Shown: positions 57,114 through 64,000 of the stretch, piece by piece
Numbering within the stretch: position 1 is the first letter of the stretch
Layout of the letters: each line of letters opens with the position of its first letter
Source of the DNA: Enterobacter sp. kpr-6
GTDB taxonomy: Bacteria > Pseudomonadota > Gammaproteobacteria > Enterobacterales > Enterobacteriaceae
NCBI RefSeq assembly: GCF_900116015.1
Contig: NZ_FOYH01000008.1
Span: forward strand, 62,001 to 126,000
DNA length: 64,000 bases
Reading direction: 5' to 3'
The notes under the pieces: model-generated
The model's database searches: none
What the model was told of the DNA's origin: nothing
What the model saw: the letters and a program-made list of their open reading frames with translations, nothing else
Program-made: the position numbers and the translations under genes

Positions 57114-58562
57114 TTAATCCTCTCGGGCAAAAAGTGCCTCTATAAAATCGCCCGCATTAAACGGACGTAAGTCCTCTATACGCTCGCCTGTCCCAATGTA
57201 GCGGATAGGAATACCAAACTGGTCAGCCACCGAGAAAATCACCCCGCCTTTAGCCGTACCGTCGAGTTTGGTCAGGGTAATCCCCGTCAAACCCACGGCT
57301 TCATGGAACAGTTTGGCCTGGCTAATCGCATTCTGCCCGGTGCTGGCGTCGATGGTCAGCATCACTTCGTGAGGCGCATCCACATCCAGCTTTTTCATCA
57401 CGCGAACAATTTTCTTAAGCTCTTCCATCAGGTGCGCTTTATTCTGCAAACGCCCGGCGGTATCAGCGATTAAGACATCCGCTTTGCGTGATTTTGCAGC
57501 CTGAATCGCATCGAAAATCACCGAGGCGGAATCCGCACCCGTATGCTGCGCGATGACCGGAATATTATTGCGCTGGCCCCAGACCTGAAGCTGCTCAACC
57601 GCCGCCGCACGGAAGGTATCACCTGCCGCCAGCATTACCGATTTACCCTGCTGTTCAAACTGACGCGCCAGCTTACCAATCGTCGTGGTCTTACCCACGC
57701 CGTTAACGCCGACCATCAGAATAACAAAAGGTATTTTGCCTTCAACATTCAGCGGCTCTTCAACTTTCGCCAGAATGCCGCCCATCTCGTCTTTTAACAG
57801 ACCGTACAGGGCTTCGGCATCACGAAGCTGTTTGCGGCTTGCACTTTCCGTCAGGTTAGCGATGATTTTGCGCGTGGTTTCCACGCCCACATCGGCAATC
57901 AGAAGCTGCTCTTCCAGCTCTTCAAACAGATCATCATCAATTTTCTTGCCACGGAAAAGACTGATAAATCCGGAACCGAGATTTTCTTTCGTTTTCAGCA
58001 GGCTGCGTTTTAAGCGCGCGAAAAAGCCCTCTTTGGTGGGTTTTTCCTGCTCAGGCTGCGCGGCGGCGATAACGTCTTCTTCAACGATCGTCTCAACCGG
58101 TTCTTCTGTTTCTACGGGTTCTGCGGCCAGGGCTGCGGCTTCTAACTCTTCATCCGTTAACGCGGCGTCTTCCTGCTCCTGAAGCCACTCTTCAGGCTCG
58201 GCTTCAGAAGGTTGTACTTCTTCGGCCTGCGGCAGTTCTTCATGCAGAACAACAGCTTCCGGTTCAGGTTCTGGTTCTGGTTCTGGTTCAGCAACGATCT
58301 CCGGTGCTTCGCGGGCGGCAACCTGCTCCGTGACCTCGACCACCTGCTCTGCAAAAGCCTCGGACTCTGTTTCCGTGTGCGGCTGCGCAGGCGTTTCTGC
58401 AACCTGTTCTTCAACTAACGGTTCTTCAGCTCGCTGTTCTTCGACCTGTTCGTCAACAACAGGCTGCGCTTCAATTTTCTGTTCTGGTACTGCTTCCTGC
58501 GGCTCGTCCTTCTGACCAAAGCCTAACCAGGAGAACAAGCCACGTTTTTTCTCTTTTGCCAT
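57114..58562 (-). CDS. ftsY: FtsY, signal recognition particle receptor
   Basis: A GTPase that receives ribosome-SRP complexes at the membrane. It has 482 residues (E. coli 497). An N-terminal basic/hydrophobic patch (KKRGLFSWLGFG) is followed by a long acidic A domain (about 20-190) rich in Glu, with an EPEPEPEPEPE run near 95. The NG domain follows: MVGVNGVGKTTTIGKLA (G1), DTFRAAAVEQL, DTAGR and TKLDGTAKGG. The A domain varies in length across the family, which explains the size difference. First gene of ftsYEX. Confidence 0.96.
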   Translation of the reverse strand: MAKEKKRGLFSWLGFGQKDEPQEAVPEQKIEAQPVVDEQVEEQRAEEPLVEEQVAETPAQPHTETESEAFAEQVVEVTEQVAAREAPEIVAEPEPEPEPEPEAVVLHEELPQAEEVQPSEAEPEEWLQEQEDAALTDEELEAAALAAEPVETEEPVETIVEEDVIAAAQPEQEKPTKEGFFARLKRSLLKTKENLGSGFISLFRGKKIDDDLFEELEEQLLIADVGVETTRKIIANLTESASRKQLRDAEALYGLLKDEMGGILAKVEEPLNVEGKIPFVILMVGVNGVGKTTTIGKLARQFEQQGKSVMLAAGDTFRAAAVEQLQVWGQRNNIPVIAQHTGADSASVIFDAIQAAKSRKADVLIADTAGRLQNKAHLMEELKKIVRVMKKLDVDAPHEVMLTIDASTGQNAISQAKLFHEAVGLTGITLTKLDGTAKGGVIFSVADQFGIPIRYIGTGERIEDLRPFNAGDFIEALFARED

Positions 58563-58766
58563 TTGCGACTACACTCCTCGCGGTTAATTCATGGCGCAGC
58601 CCGCATTGTCGCAAACAGGGGGCTGAAAAATGAGTAAGATGTAATGATAAGTCGTTCGTTAGTCTAACACTTTCCTTACAGCACAGCACCGCCTGAGGAT
58701 TAAGGTTTCAGAGCGCGCCTCACATCGCTAAAATAGCGGCCTAAATTTGTGACCAGAGCTTTCACT

Positions 58767-59363
58767 ATGAAAAAACCCACCCGTGCCGCCAGCGGCCAGA
58801 TTCGAATTATTGGCGGACAATGGCGCGGCCGTAAATTACCGGTTCCTGATAGCCCTGGCCTGCGCCCGACCACGGATCGCGTGCGTGAAACGTTGTTCAA
58901 CTGGCTGGCCCCGTCGATGGTCAGCGCCCGTTGTCTCGACTGCTTTGCAGGCAGCGGCGCGCTGGGGCTGGAAGCGCTCTCCCGCTACGCCAGTGCAGCG
59001 ACGCTTATCGAGATGGAACGCGGCGTGGCGCAGCAGTTGCAGCAAAATCTGGCGACGCTGAAGGCCGCGAACGCCAAAGTCGTCAATACCAATACCCTGA
59101 CGTTCCTTAACCAGCCCGGAACGCCGCATGATATCGTTTTTGTCGATCCGCCGTTTCGCAAAGGCCTTCTCGATGACACCCTGCGTCTGCTTGAAGATAA
59201 CGGCTGGCTGGCGGATGACGCGCTAATCTATGTAGAAAGTGAAGTCGAAAATGGTCTGCCACCGGTGCCGCTGCACTGGGATTTGCACCGGGAAAAGGTC
59301 GCCGGCCAGGTCGCCTACCGCTTGTATCACCGAACCGCTCAAGGAGAGCACAATGCTGATTAA
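58767..59363 (+). CDS. rsmD: RsmD, 16S rRNA m2G966 methyltransferase
   Basis: Methylates G966 of 16S rRNA during 30S assembly using S-adenosylmethionine. It has 198 residues from the ATG at 58767 (MKKPTRAASGQIRIIGG), as in E. coli. Motif I is LDCFAGSGALGLEALSR and motif IV VDPPF. An upstream in-frame ATG gives six extra residues and is not preferred. It is divergent from ftsY and overlaps yhhL by 11 bp. Confidence 0.95.
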   Translation: MKKPTRAASGQIRIIGGQWRGRKLPVPDSPGLRPTTDRVRETLFNWLAPSMVSARCLDCFAGSGALGLEALSRYASAATLIEMERGVAQQLQQNLATLKAANAKVVNTNTLTFLNQPGTPHDIVFVDPPFRKGLLDDTLRLLEDNGWLADDALIYVESEVENGLPPVPLHWDLHREKVAGQVAYRLYHRTAQGEHNAD

Positions 59364-59628
59364 TCTGGGGCGCTTACTCATGCTGTGCGTGTGGGCGTTT
59401 CTTATCCTGAATCTGATCCACCCCTTCCCGCGCCCGATGAACATTTTTGTTAACGTCGCGCTGGTGTTCACCGCCTTCATGCATGCGCTGCAAATGGTGA
59501 TGATGAAAACCGCCCTGCCCAAAGACGGCCCGCAGATGACCGCTGCCGAGCAGTGGCGCATTTTCCTGTTTGGCGTTTTCGAACTGCTGGTGTGGTTAAA
59601 GCGGCTGAAAAAAACCAGTCAACGTTAA
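59353..59628 (+). CDS. yhhL: YhhL, small inner-membrane protein (DUF1145)
   Basis: A 91-residue protein with two or three hydrophobic helices (LLMLCVWAFLILNLI and MNIFVNVALVFTAFMHALQ) and a basic C-terminus. It is close to E. coli YhhL; function is unknown. The ATG at 59353 follows AAGGAGAGC and lies inside the end of rsmD, so translation is coupled. In E. coli yhhM comes next on the opposite strand; here only 126 bp separate yhhL from yhhN and no yhhM remnant is seen. Confidence 0.9.
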   Translation: MLINLGRLLMLCVWAFLILNLIHPFPRPMNIFVNVALVFTAFMHALQMVMMKTALPKDGPQMTAAEQWRIFLFGVFELLVWLKRLKKTSQR

Positions 59629-59754
59629 GAAAATGCGGAAACCCGCGCAGACAGACCGAACATGCGTTGTCATAAGGCCGCCGCGACCACTACACTTGTT
59701 AGCAGGGCTGTGGGCGTAATGCCCGCGCAACAATAACGAATTCAAGGAATTAAG

Positions 59755-60381
59755 ATGCTTTGGTCGTTTATCGCTGTTTGTTTTTCTGCGTGGCTGTATG
59801 TGGACGCGTCTTACCGGGGACCGGCCTGGCAACGCTGGGTATTTAAACCCGTCACCTTACTGCTTCTTCTTCTGCTGGCCTGGCAAGCGCCGATGTTTAA
59901 CGCCGTCAGCTACTTAGTGCTGGCCGGGCTGTGCGCTTCTCTGGTGGGCGATGCGCTCACCCTGCTGCCGCGTCAGCGCCTGCTGTATGCCATCGGCGCG
60001 TTTTTCCTCGCGCACCTGCTGTATACCATTTATTTTGCCAGCCAGATGACGCTGTCGTTTTTCTGGCCGCTGCCGCTGGCGCTGCTGGTCATTGGCGCGC
60101 TCTTGCTGGCAGTGATCTGGACGCGGCTCGACGAGTTGCGCTGGCCGATTTGCACCTTTATTGCCATGACGCTGGTAATAGTCTGGCTGGCGGGCGAACT
60201 GTGGTTCTTCCGTCCAACCGCGCCTGCGCTGTCGGCCTTTGTCGGCGCGCTCCTGCTGCTGATCGGCAATATCGTCTGGCTGGGTAGCCATTACCGCCGC
60301 CGCTTCCGCGCCGATAACGCCATTTCTGCCGCCTGCTACTTCGCCGGACACTTCCTGATCGTGCGATCGCTGTACATATAA
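59755..60381 (+). CDS. yhhN: YhhN, TMEM86/lysoplasmalogenase-family membrane protein
   Basis: A 208-residue inner-membrane protein with about eight helices, as in E. coli. YhhN gives its name to the family that includes animal TMEM86 lysoplasmalogenases. Conserved acidic residues lie in [32 protein letters not shown]. Activity of the bacterial protein is not established. AAGGAATTAAG precedes the ATG. The zntA promoter begins 4 bp after its stop. Confidence 0.92.
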   Translation: MLWSFIAVCFSAWLYVDASYRGPAWQRWVFKPVTLLLLLLLAWQAPMFNAVSYLVLAGLCASLVGDALTLLPRQRLLYAIGAFFLAHLLYTIYFASQMTLSFFWPLPLALLVIGALLLAVIWTRLDELRWPICTFIAMTLVIVWLAGELWFFRPTAPALSAFVGALLLLIGNIVWLGSHYRRRFRADNAISAACYFAGHFLIVRSLYI

Positions 60382-60384
60382 CCC

Positions 60385-60416
60385 TTGACTCTGGAGTGGA
60401 CTCCAGAGTGTATCCT
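60385..60416 (+). promoter_or_regulatory. zntA promoter with ZntR operator
   Basis: TTGACT (60385-60390) and TATCCT (60411-60416) are separated by exactly 20 bp, and the spacer contains the dyad CTGGAGT-GG-ACTCCAG. The over-long spacer and dyad are the mark of a MerR-family promoter. It matches the ZntR-controlled zntA promoter of E. coli, activated by Zn(II), Cd(II) or Pb(II). Confidence 0.92.
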
Positions 60417-60453
60417 CCGGGTAATGAGAAAATTATCATTCCCGGAGGATGTC

Positions 60454-62661
60454 ATGACGCCCCGCCCATCGGATAAAAAAGCCCCGCAATTTGCCGCCAT
60501 GAAGCTGCGCCCGCTCACGCCGGAAACCGGGAGCTGCGGCTGCGATAATGCCTGCGAGCCAGCCCCGGAACTCAATGAACAACCGCAGGGCCTCCGCTAT
60601 TCGTGGCAGGTATCCGGGATGGACTGCGCTGCCTGCGCACGCAAAGTGGAAACCGCCGTGCGCCAGGTGGCGGGCGTCAGTCAGGTGCAGGTGACGTTTG
60701 CCACCGAGAGGCTGATTGTCGACGCCGGACAGGACGTGCGCGCGCAAATAGAAAAAGCCGTACAGAATGCGGGTTACCAGCTTCGCGATGAACATGCGGA
60801 TGCACCAGCCCCCTCACGCCTGCGGGAAAATCTGCCGCTGCTGACATTAATTCTGATGATGGCCCTGAGCTGGACGCTTGAGCAGTTCAATCACCCCTTT
60901 GGACAACTGGCGTTTATCGCCACCACGCTGGTGGGCCTGTTCCCCATCGCCCGCCAGGCGCTGCGCCTGATCAAAAGCGGCAGTTGGTTCGCCATTGAAA
61001 CCCTGATGAGCGTGGCCGCTATCGGCGCGCTGTTTATTGGCGCGACCGCCGAGGCAGCGATGGTGCTGCTGCTGTTTTTAATTGGCGAACGTCTTGAGGG
61101 CTGGGCCGCCAGCCGGGCACGTCAGGGGGTGAGTGCGCTGATCGCGCTTAAACCAGAAACCGCCACCCGGCTGCGCGAGGGCGCGCGCGAAACGGTGGCG
61201 ATCCGCGACCTGCAACCTGGCGACACCATCGAAGTGGCGGCGGGCGGGCGTTTACCGGCGGATGGCAGGCTGATATCAGAATTTGCCAGCTTCGATGAGA
61301 GCGCCCTGACCGGCGAATCGGTGCCGGTGGAACGTCATGCGGGTGAAAATGTTCCGGCGGGTGCCACCAGCGTAGACCGGCTGGTGACGCTGGAAGTGGT
61401 TTCCCGTCCCGGCGACAGCGCCATCGACCGCATCCTGAAACTAATTGAAGAAGCCGAGGAGCGCCGCGCGCCGATTGAGCGTTTTATCGATCGCTTCAGC
61501 CGCATTTATACCCCCGTCATCATGGCCGTCGCGCTGCTGGTCGCGGTGCTACCGCCGCTGCTGCTGAACGCGGCGTGGGCGGAGTGGATCTACAAGGGGC
61601 TGACGCTGCTACTGATTGGTTGCCCTTGTGCGCTGGTGATCTCCACGCCTGCGGCCATTACCTCCGGCCTTGCGGCGGCGGCGCGCCGCGGGGCGCTGAT
61701 CAAAGGCGGCGCGGCGCTGGAGCAGCTTGGGCGTGTCACGCAAATCGCTTTTGATAAAACCGGCACCCTGACGGTGGGGAAACCGCAGGTGACGGCAATC
61801 AATCCTTTTAGCGGCAGCGAAGAGACGTTGCTGGCGCTGGCAGCGGCGGTTGAGCAGGGTTCCACGCATCCGCTGGCCCAGGCCGTGGTTGAGGCAGCGG
61901 CACAGCGTGGGCTGACGCTTCCCGTCGCGCAAACGCAGCGCACGCTGTCGGGCCGCGGGATTGAGGCGCATATTGACGGCCAGTCGGTGCTTATCAGCGC
62001 CCCGGAAAAACTTCCGCCGGGCCTGCTTCATAACGCTGTACGTTTACAGATTCAGGAGCAGGAATCTCAGGGCCAGACGGTGATTGCAGTGGTGCGTGCG
62101 GGTGAACTTATCGGCACACTGGCGCTGCGCGATACCCTGCGCAACGACGCCCGCGACGCAGTGGACGCACTCAAAAACCTGGGAATAGAGGGCGTGATCC
62201 TCACCGGTGACAACCCACGCGCGGCAGCGGCGATTGCCAGCCGCCTGGGACTGGCATTTCAGGCCGAATTACTGCCCGCTGATAAAGTGCAGGCGGTGAC
62301 GGCGCGCAATGCCCGCGCTCCGCTGGCGATGGTGGGTGACGGCATTAATGATGCACCGGCGATGAAAGCGGCCACTATCGGCATCGCGATGGGCGGCGGC
62401 ACCGATGTGGCCCTGGAAACCGCCGACGCAGCGCTGACGCATAACCGTCTGAGCGGGCTGGTACAGATGATCGTTATTGCCCGCGCCACCCACGCCAATA
62501 TCCGCCAGAACATCGCGATGGCACTGGGGCTAAAGGCGATTTTCCTGGTGACGACGCTACTGGGGATGACCGGGCTGTGGCTGGCAGTGCTGGCGGATAC
62601 GGGTGCGACGGTGCTGGTGACGGCGAATGCGCTGCGGTTGTTGCGGAAGGGACGGGGTTAG
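60454..62661 (+). CDS. zntA: ZntA, Zn/Cd/Pb-exporting P1B-type ATPase
   Basis: Pumps zinc, cadmium and lead out of the cytoplasm. It has 735 residues (E. coli 732), starting at ATG 60454 after CCCGGAGGA. The N-terminal metal-binding part has CGCDNAC (28-34) and the HMA motif GMDCAAC (Cys58, Cys61). Membrane helices, TGES, CPC in LLIGCPCALVISTP, DKTGTLT (phosphorylated Asp), the HP motif in STHPLA and GDGINDAPA follow in order. E. coli has CCCDGAC where this protein has CGCDNAC, so one cysteine of the accessory cluster is Gly. Confidence 0.96.
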   Translation: MTPRPSDKKAPQFAAMKLRPLTPETGSCGCDNACEPAPELNEQPQGLRYSWQVSGMDCAACARKVETAVRQVAGVSQVQVTFATERLIVDAGQDVRAQIEKAVQNAGYQLRDEHADAPAPSRLRENLPLLTLILMMALSWTLEQFNHPFGQLAFIATTLVGLFPIARQALRLIKSGSWFAIETLMSVAAIGALFIGATAEAAMVLLLFLIGERLEGWAASRARQGVSALIALKPETATRLREGARETVAIRDLQPGDTIEVAAGGRLPADGRLISEFASFDESALTGESVPVERHAGENVPAGATSVDRLVTLEVVSRPGDSAIDRILKLIEEAEERRAPIERFIDRFSRIYTPVIMAVALLVAVLPPLLLNAAWAEWIYKGLTLLLIGCPCALVISTPAAITSGLAAAARRGALIKGGAALEQLGRVTQIAFDKTGTLTVGKPQVTAINPFSGSEETLLALAAAVEQGSTHPLAQAVVEAAAQRGLTLPVAQTQRTLSGRGIEAHIDGQSVLISAPEKLPPGLLHNAVRLQIQEQESQGQTVIAVVRAGELIGTLALRDTLRNDARDAVDALKNLGIEGVILTGDNPRAAAAIASRLGLAFQAELLPADKVQAVTARNARAPLAMVGDGINDAPAMKAATIGIAMGGGTDVALETADAALTHNRLSGLVQMIVIARATHANIRQNIAMALGLKAIFLVTTLLGMTGLWLAVLADTGATVLVTANALRLLRKGRG

Positions 62662-62664
62662 TGT

Positions 62665-62760
62665 CCCCTCACCCCGGCCCTCTCCCCAAAGGAGAGGGGG
62701 AAAAGCCAGTCCGCGCTCGATCTGTCCCCTCTCCCACCGGGAGAGGGTTAGGGTGAGGGG
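62665..62760. repeat. Composite palindromic element J (zntA/tusA)
   Basis: Left end CCCTCACCCCGG, right end TTAGGGTGAGGG, spacer with CCGCGCTCGATCTGT. A short repeat of the right end, TTAGGGTGAGGG, recurs at 62770-62781. Between convergent genes. Confidence 0.85.
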
Positions 62761-62788
62761 CTCTCAATCTTAGGGTGAGGGTGAAAAA

Positions 62789-63031
62789 CTACCCCTTCCT
62801 CAGCAAATACCGGTACGGCAGCGCCGCCGTATCCTGCGCCAGCAACTCATGTTCCATAAAAGTACAAAAGCCAGGGATATCGCGGGTTGTGGCCGGATCG
62901 TCCGCCACAATCAGTAGCGTCTCGCCACTTTGCATCGTGCGCACGGTTTTACGCACCATCATCACAGGTTCCGGGCAGCGCAGCCCCTGAGCATCAAGCG
63001 TGTGGTCAGGGCTGGAAAAGAGATCGGTCAT
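62789..63031 (-). CDS. tusA: TusA, sulfur-carrier protein
   Basis: Takes persulfide sulfur from IscS and passes it to TusBCD-TusE-MnmA for tRNA 2-thiouridine; it also supports molybdenum cofactor synthesis. It has 80 residues (E. coli 81). Cys19 in [14 protein letters not shown] is the carrier residue. Divergent from yhhQ, with 167 bp between. Confidence 0.95.
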   Translation of the reverse strand: MTDLFSSPDHTLDAQGLRCPEPVMMVRKTVRTMQSGETLLIVADDPATTRDIPGFCTFMEHELLAQDTAALPYRYLLRKG

Positions 63032-63198
63032 GGGTATCTCACAGAGTCAAAAACCGGCTTAGTTTACCCCGCCTTTTTTGTGACGCAAGACAGGTTAACG
63101 ATTGCGTTAAAATTAACCATTGCAATGGCTCCTTAACGCAGTATCATGCTGCGGTTTTCATTGGGTTCCCTCACCCCAACCACTAAAAAGGTCACAAT

Positions 63199-63864
63199 AT
63201 GACGTCGTTCTCTCAATCACAGCGCGTAAAAGCGTTGTTCTGGCTATCGCTATTCCATTTGCTGGTGATCACCTCCAGTAACTACCTGGTGCAGTTGCCG
63301 ATCTCTGTTTTCGGTTTCCACACCACCTGGGGCGCATTCAGCTTCCCGTTTATCTTCCTGGCTACCGATTTGACCGTGCGTATTTTTGGCGCACCGCTGG
63401 CGCGACGCATTATTTTTGCGGTAATGATCCCGGCGCTGGTCGTTTCGTACATCATTTCGTCGCTGTTCTATATGGGAAGCTGGCAGGGTTTTGGAGCGCT
63501 CGCGCATTTCAACCTGTTCGTCGCCCGTATCGCCGTTGCCAGTTTTATGGCCTACACGCTCGGGCAGATTCTTGACGTGCGCGTCTTTAACCGTCTGCGC
63601 CAGAACCGCCGCTGGTGGCTGGCTCCGACGGTTTCCACCATCTTTGGTAACGCCTCCGACACCATCGCCTTCTTCTTTATCGCTTTCTGGCGCAGCCCGG
63701 ATGCATTTATGGCACAACACTGGATGGAAATTGCGCTGGTTGACTACACCTTTAAGGTGCTCATCAGCCTTATCTTTTTCCTGCCGATGTATGGTGTATT
63801 GCTCAATATGTGTCTGAAAAGACTGGCAGACAAATCTGAAATTTCCATGTTGCAGACCAGTTAA
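63199..63864 (+). CDS. yhhQ: YhhQ, queuosine precursor transporter
   Basis: An inner-membrane VUT-family protein that imports preQ0 and preQ1 for queuosine tRNA modification (shown for the E. coli protein). It has 221 residues, as in E. coli, with about six helices. Blocks: SNYLVQLPISVFGFHTTWGAFSFPFIFLATDLTVRIFG and STIFGNASDTIAFFFIAFW. The start at 63199 (MTSFSQSQRVKALFW) has AAAAAGG upstream. dcrB follows 72 bp downstream. Confidence 0.95.
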   Translation: MTSFSQSQRVKALFWLSLFHLLVITSSNYLVQLPISVFGFHTTWGAFSFPFIFLATDLTVRIFGAPLARRIIFAVMIPALVVSYIISSLFYMGSWQGFGALAHFNLFVARIAVASFMAYTLGQILDVRVFNRLRQNRRWWLAPTVSTIFGNASDTIAFFFIAFWRSPDAFMAQHWMEIALVDYTFKVLISLIFFLPMYGVLLNMCLKRLADKSEISMLQTS

Positions 63865-63936
63865 AGGTACGCCTCTTAACTTGTGATAAGATGGACGAAT
63901 GAGCCGTTTTGGCCGTTTATCGAAAGGAAGAAGTCA

Positions 63937-64000
63937 ATGCGCAATCTGGTTAAATATGTCGGTATTGGCCTGCTGGTGATGGGGCTGGCGGCCTGTGATA
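63937..64000 (+). CDS. dcrB: DcrB lipoprotein, 3' part missing
   Basis: Only the first 21 codons lie in the window: a signal peptide [20 protein letters not shown] with the lipobox LAAC (lipidated Cys20). This N-terminus matches E. coli DcrB, a periplasm-facing inner-membrane lipoprotein needed for phage C1 and C6 adsorption or DNA entry. CGAAAGGAAGAAGTCA supplies the ribosome site. The gene runs off the right edge. Confidence 0.85.

Noticed and set aside
58230-58300. EPEPEPEP run in ftsY as a sequencing artefact or tandem-repeat insertion
   Set aside because: Acidic repeats of variable length are normal in the FtsY A domain, and the frame stays open.
63167-63180. CCCTCACCCCAAC upstream of yhhQ as an eleventh composite element
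   Set aside because: Only one end-like stretch is present, without a hairpin unit or partner end; it could be chance or a remnant.
1-64000. CRISPR array, tRNA, rRNA, integrase or insertion sequence
   Set aside because: No regular spacer-repeat pattern, no cloverleaf or rRNA sequence, and no transposase or integrase motif was seen. The repeated CCCTCACCC elements are irregularly placed palindromes without unique spacers of fixed length.

Overview
The window is an enterobacterial chromosome segment, not a plasmid, phage or island. Nearly every protein lines up over its full length with the Escherichia coli K-12 gene from the feo-to-dcrB interval, and the gene order is the same. The GC-rich coding style, the many copies of a CCCTCACCC/CCCTCTCCC palindromic repeat and several gene-content differences from E. 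coli suggest the Enterobacter-Lelliottia-Leclercia-Kosakonia-Citrobacter side of Enterobacteriaceae. The genus cannot be fixed by eye. No rRNA, tRNA, CRISPR array, insertion sequence or prophage was seen.

Layout, left to right. Ferrous iron uptake (feoB 3' part, feoC), biotin synthesis (bioH), gntX, Fe-S carrier nfuA and the gluconate permease gntT (1-6.1 kb). The maltose regulon: malPQ divergent from its activator malT (6.3-14.1 kb). The glp cluster: glpEGR divergent from glpD (14.1-18 kb). The glycogen operon glgBXCAP, followed by asd and yhgN (18-29.7 kb). An AIM24/TIGR00266-like gene and the gluconate genes gntR and gntKU (29.7-33.6 kb). Pirin yhhW, oxidoreductase yhhX, the Fur-controlled small RNA RyhB, acetyltransferase yhhY, ggt and yhhA (33.7-38.9 kb). 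The glycerol-3-phosphate importer ugpBAECQ, a secreted DUF1996-type protein, and the branched-chain amino acid importer livKHMGF with panM and livJ (38.9-52.5 kb). A GabT/PuuE-type aminotransferase, heat-shock sigma factor rpoH and ftsYEX (52.8-58.6 kb). Finally rsmD, yhhL, yhhN, the zinc exporter zntA, tusA, yhhQ and the start of dcrB (58.8-64 kb).

Much of the window serves carbon and energy supply. Maltodextrins, glycogen, gluconate, glycerol-3-phosphate and glycerophosphodiesters all feed central metabolism. Recognisable control sites sit where the E. coli regulons predict them: MalT boxes, a CRP site at malT, GntR operators at gntT and gntK, a GlpR operator at glpD, a Fur box at ryhB, Pho-box-like repeats at ugpB, a sigma-E promoter and DnaA boxes at rpoH, and a MerR-type 20-bp-spacer promoter at zntA.

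Differences from E. coli K-12: rpnA (yhgA), rtcBA/rtcR, the yhhZ-yrhAB-IS stretch and yhhM are missing. Three genes are extra: the AIM24-like gene, the DUF1996 gene and the aminotransferase. Ten copies of a directional composite palindromic element sit between genes. Every convergent gene junction in the window carries either one of these elements or a 4-bp overlap of stop codons. I found no obvious new multi-gene system. The best candidates for new biology are the DUF1996 secreted protein, the directional repeat family and an orphan terminator facing no annotated gene near gntR.
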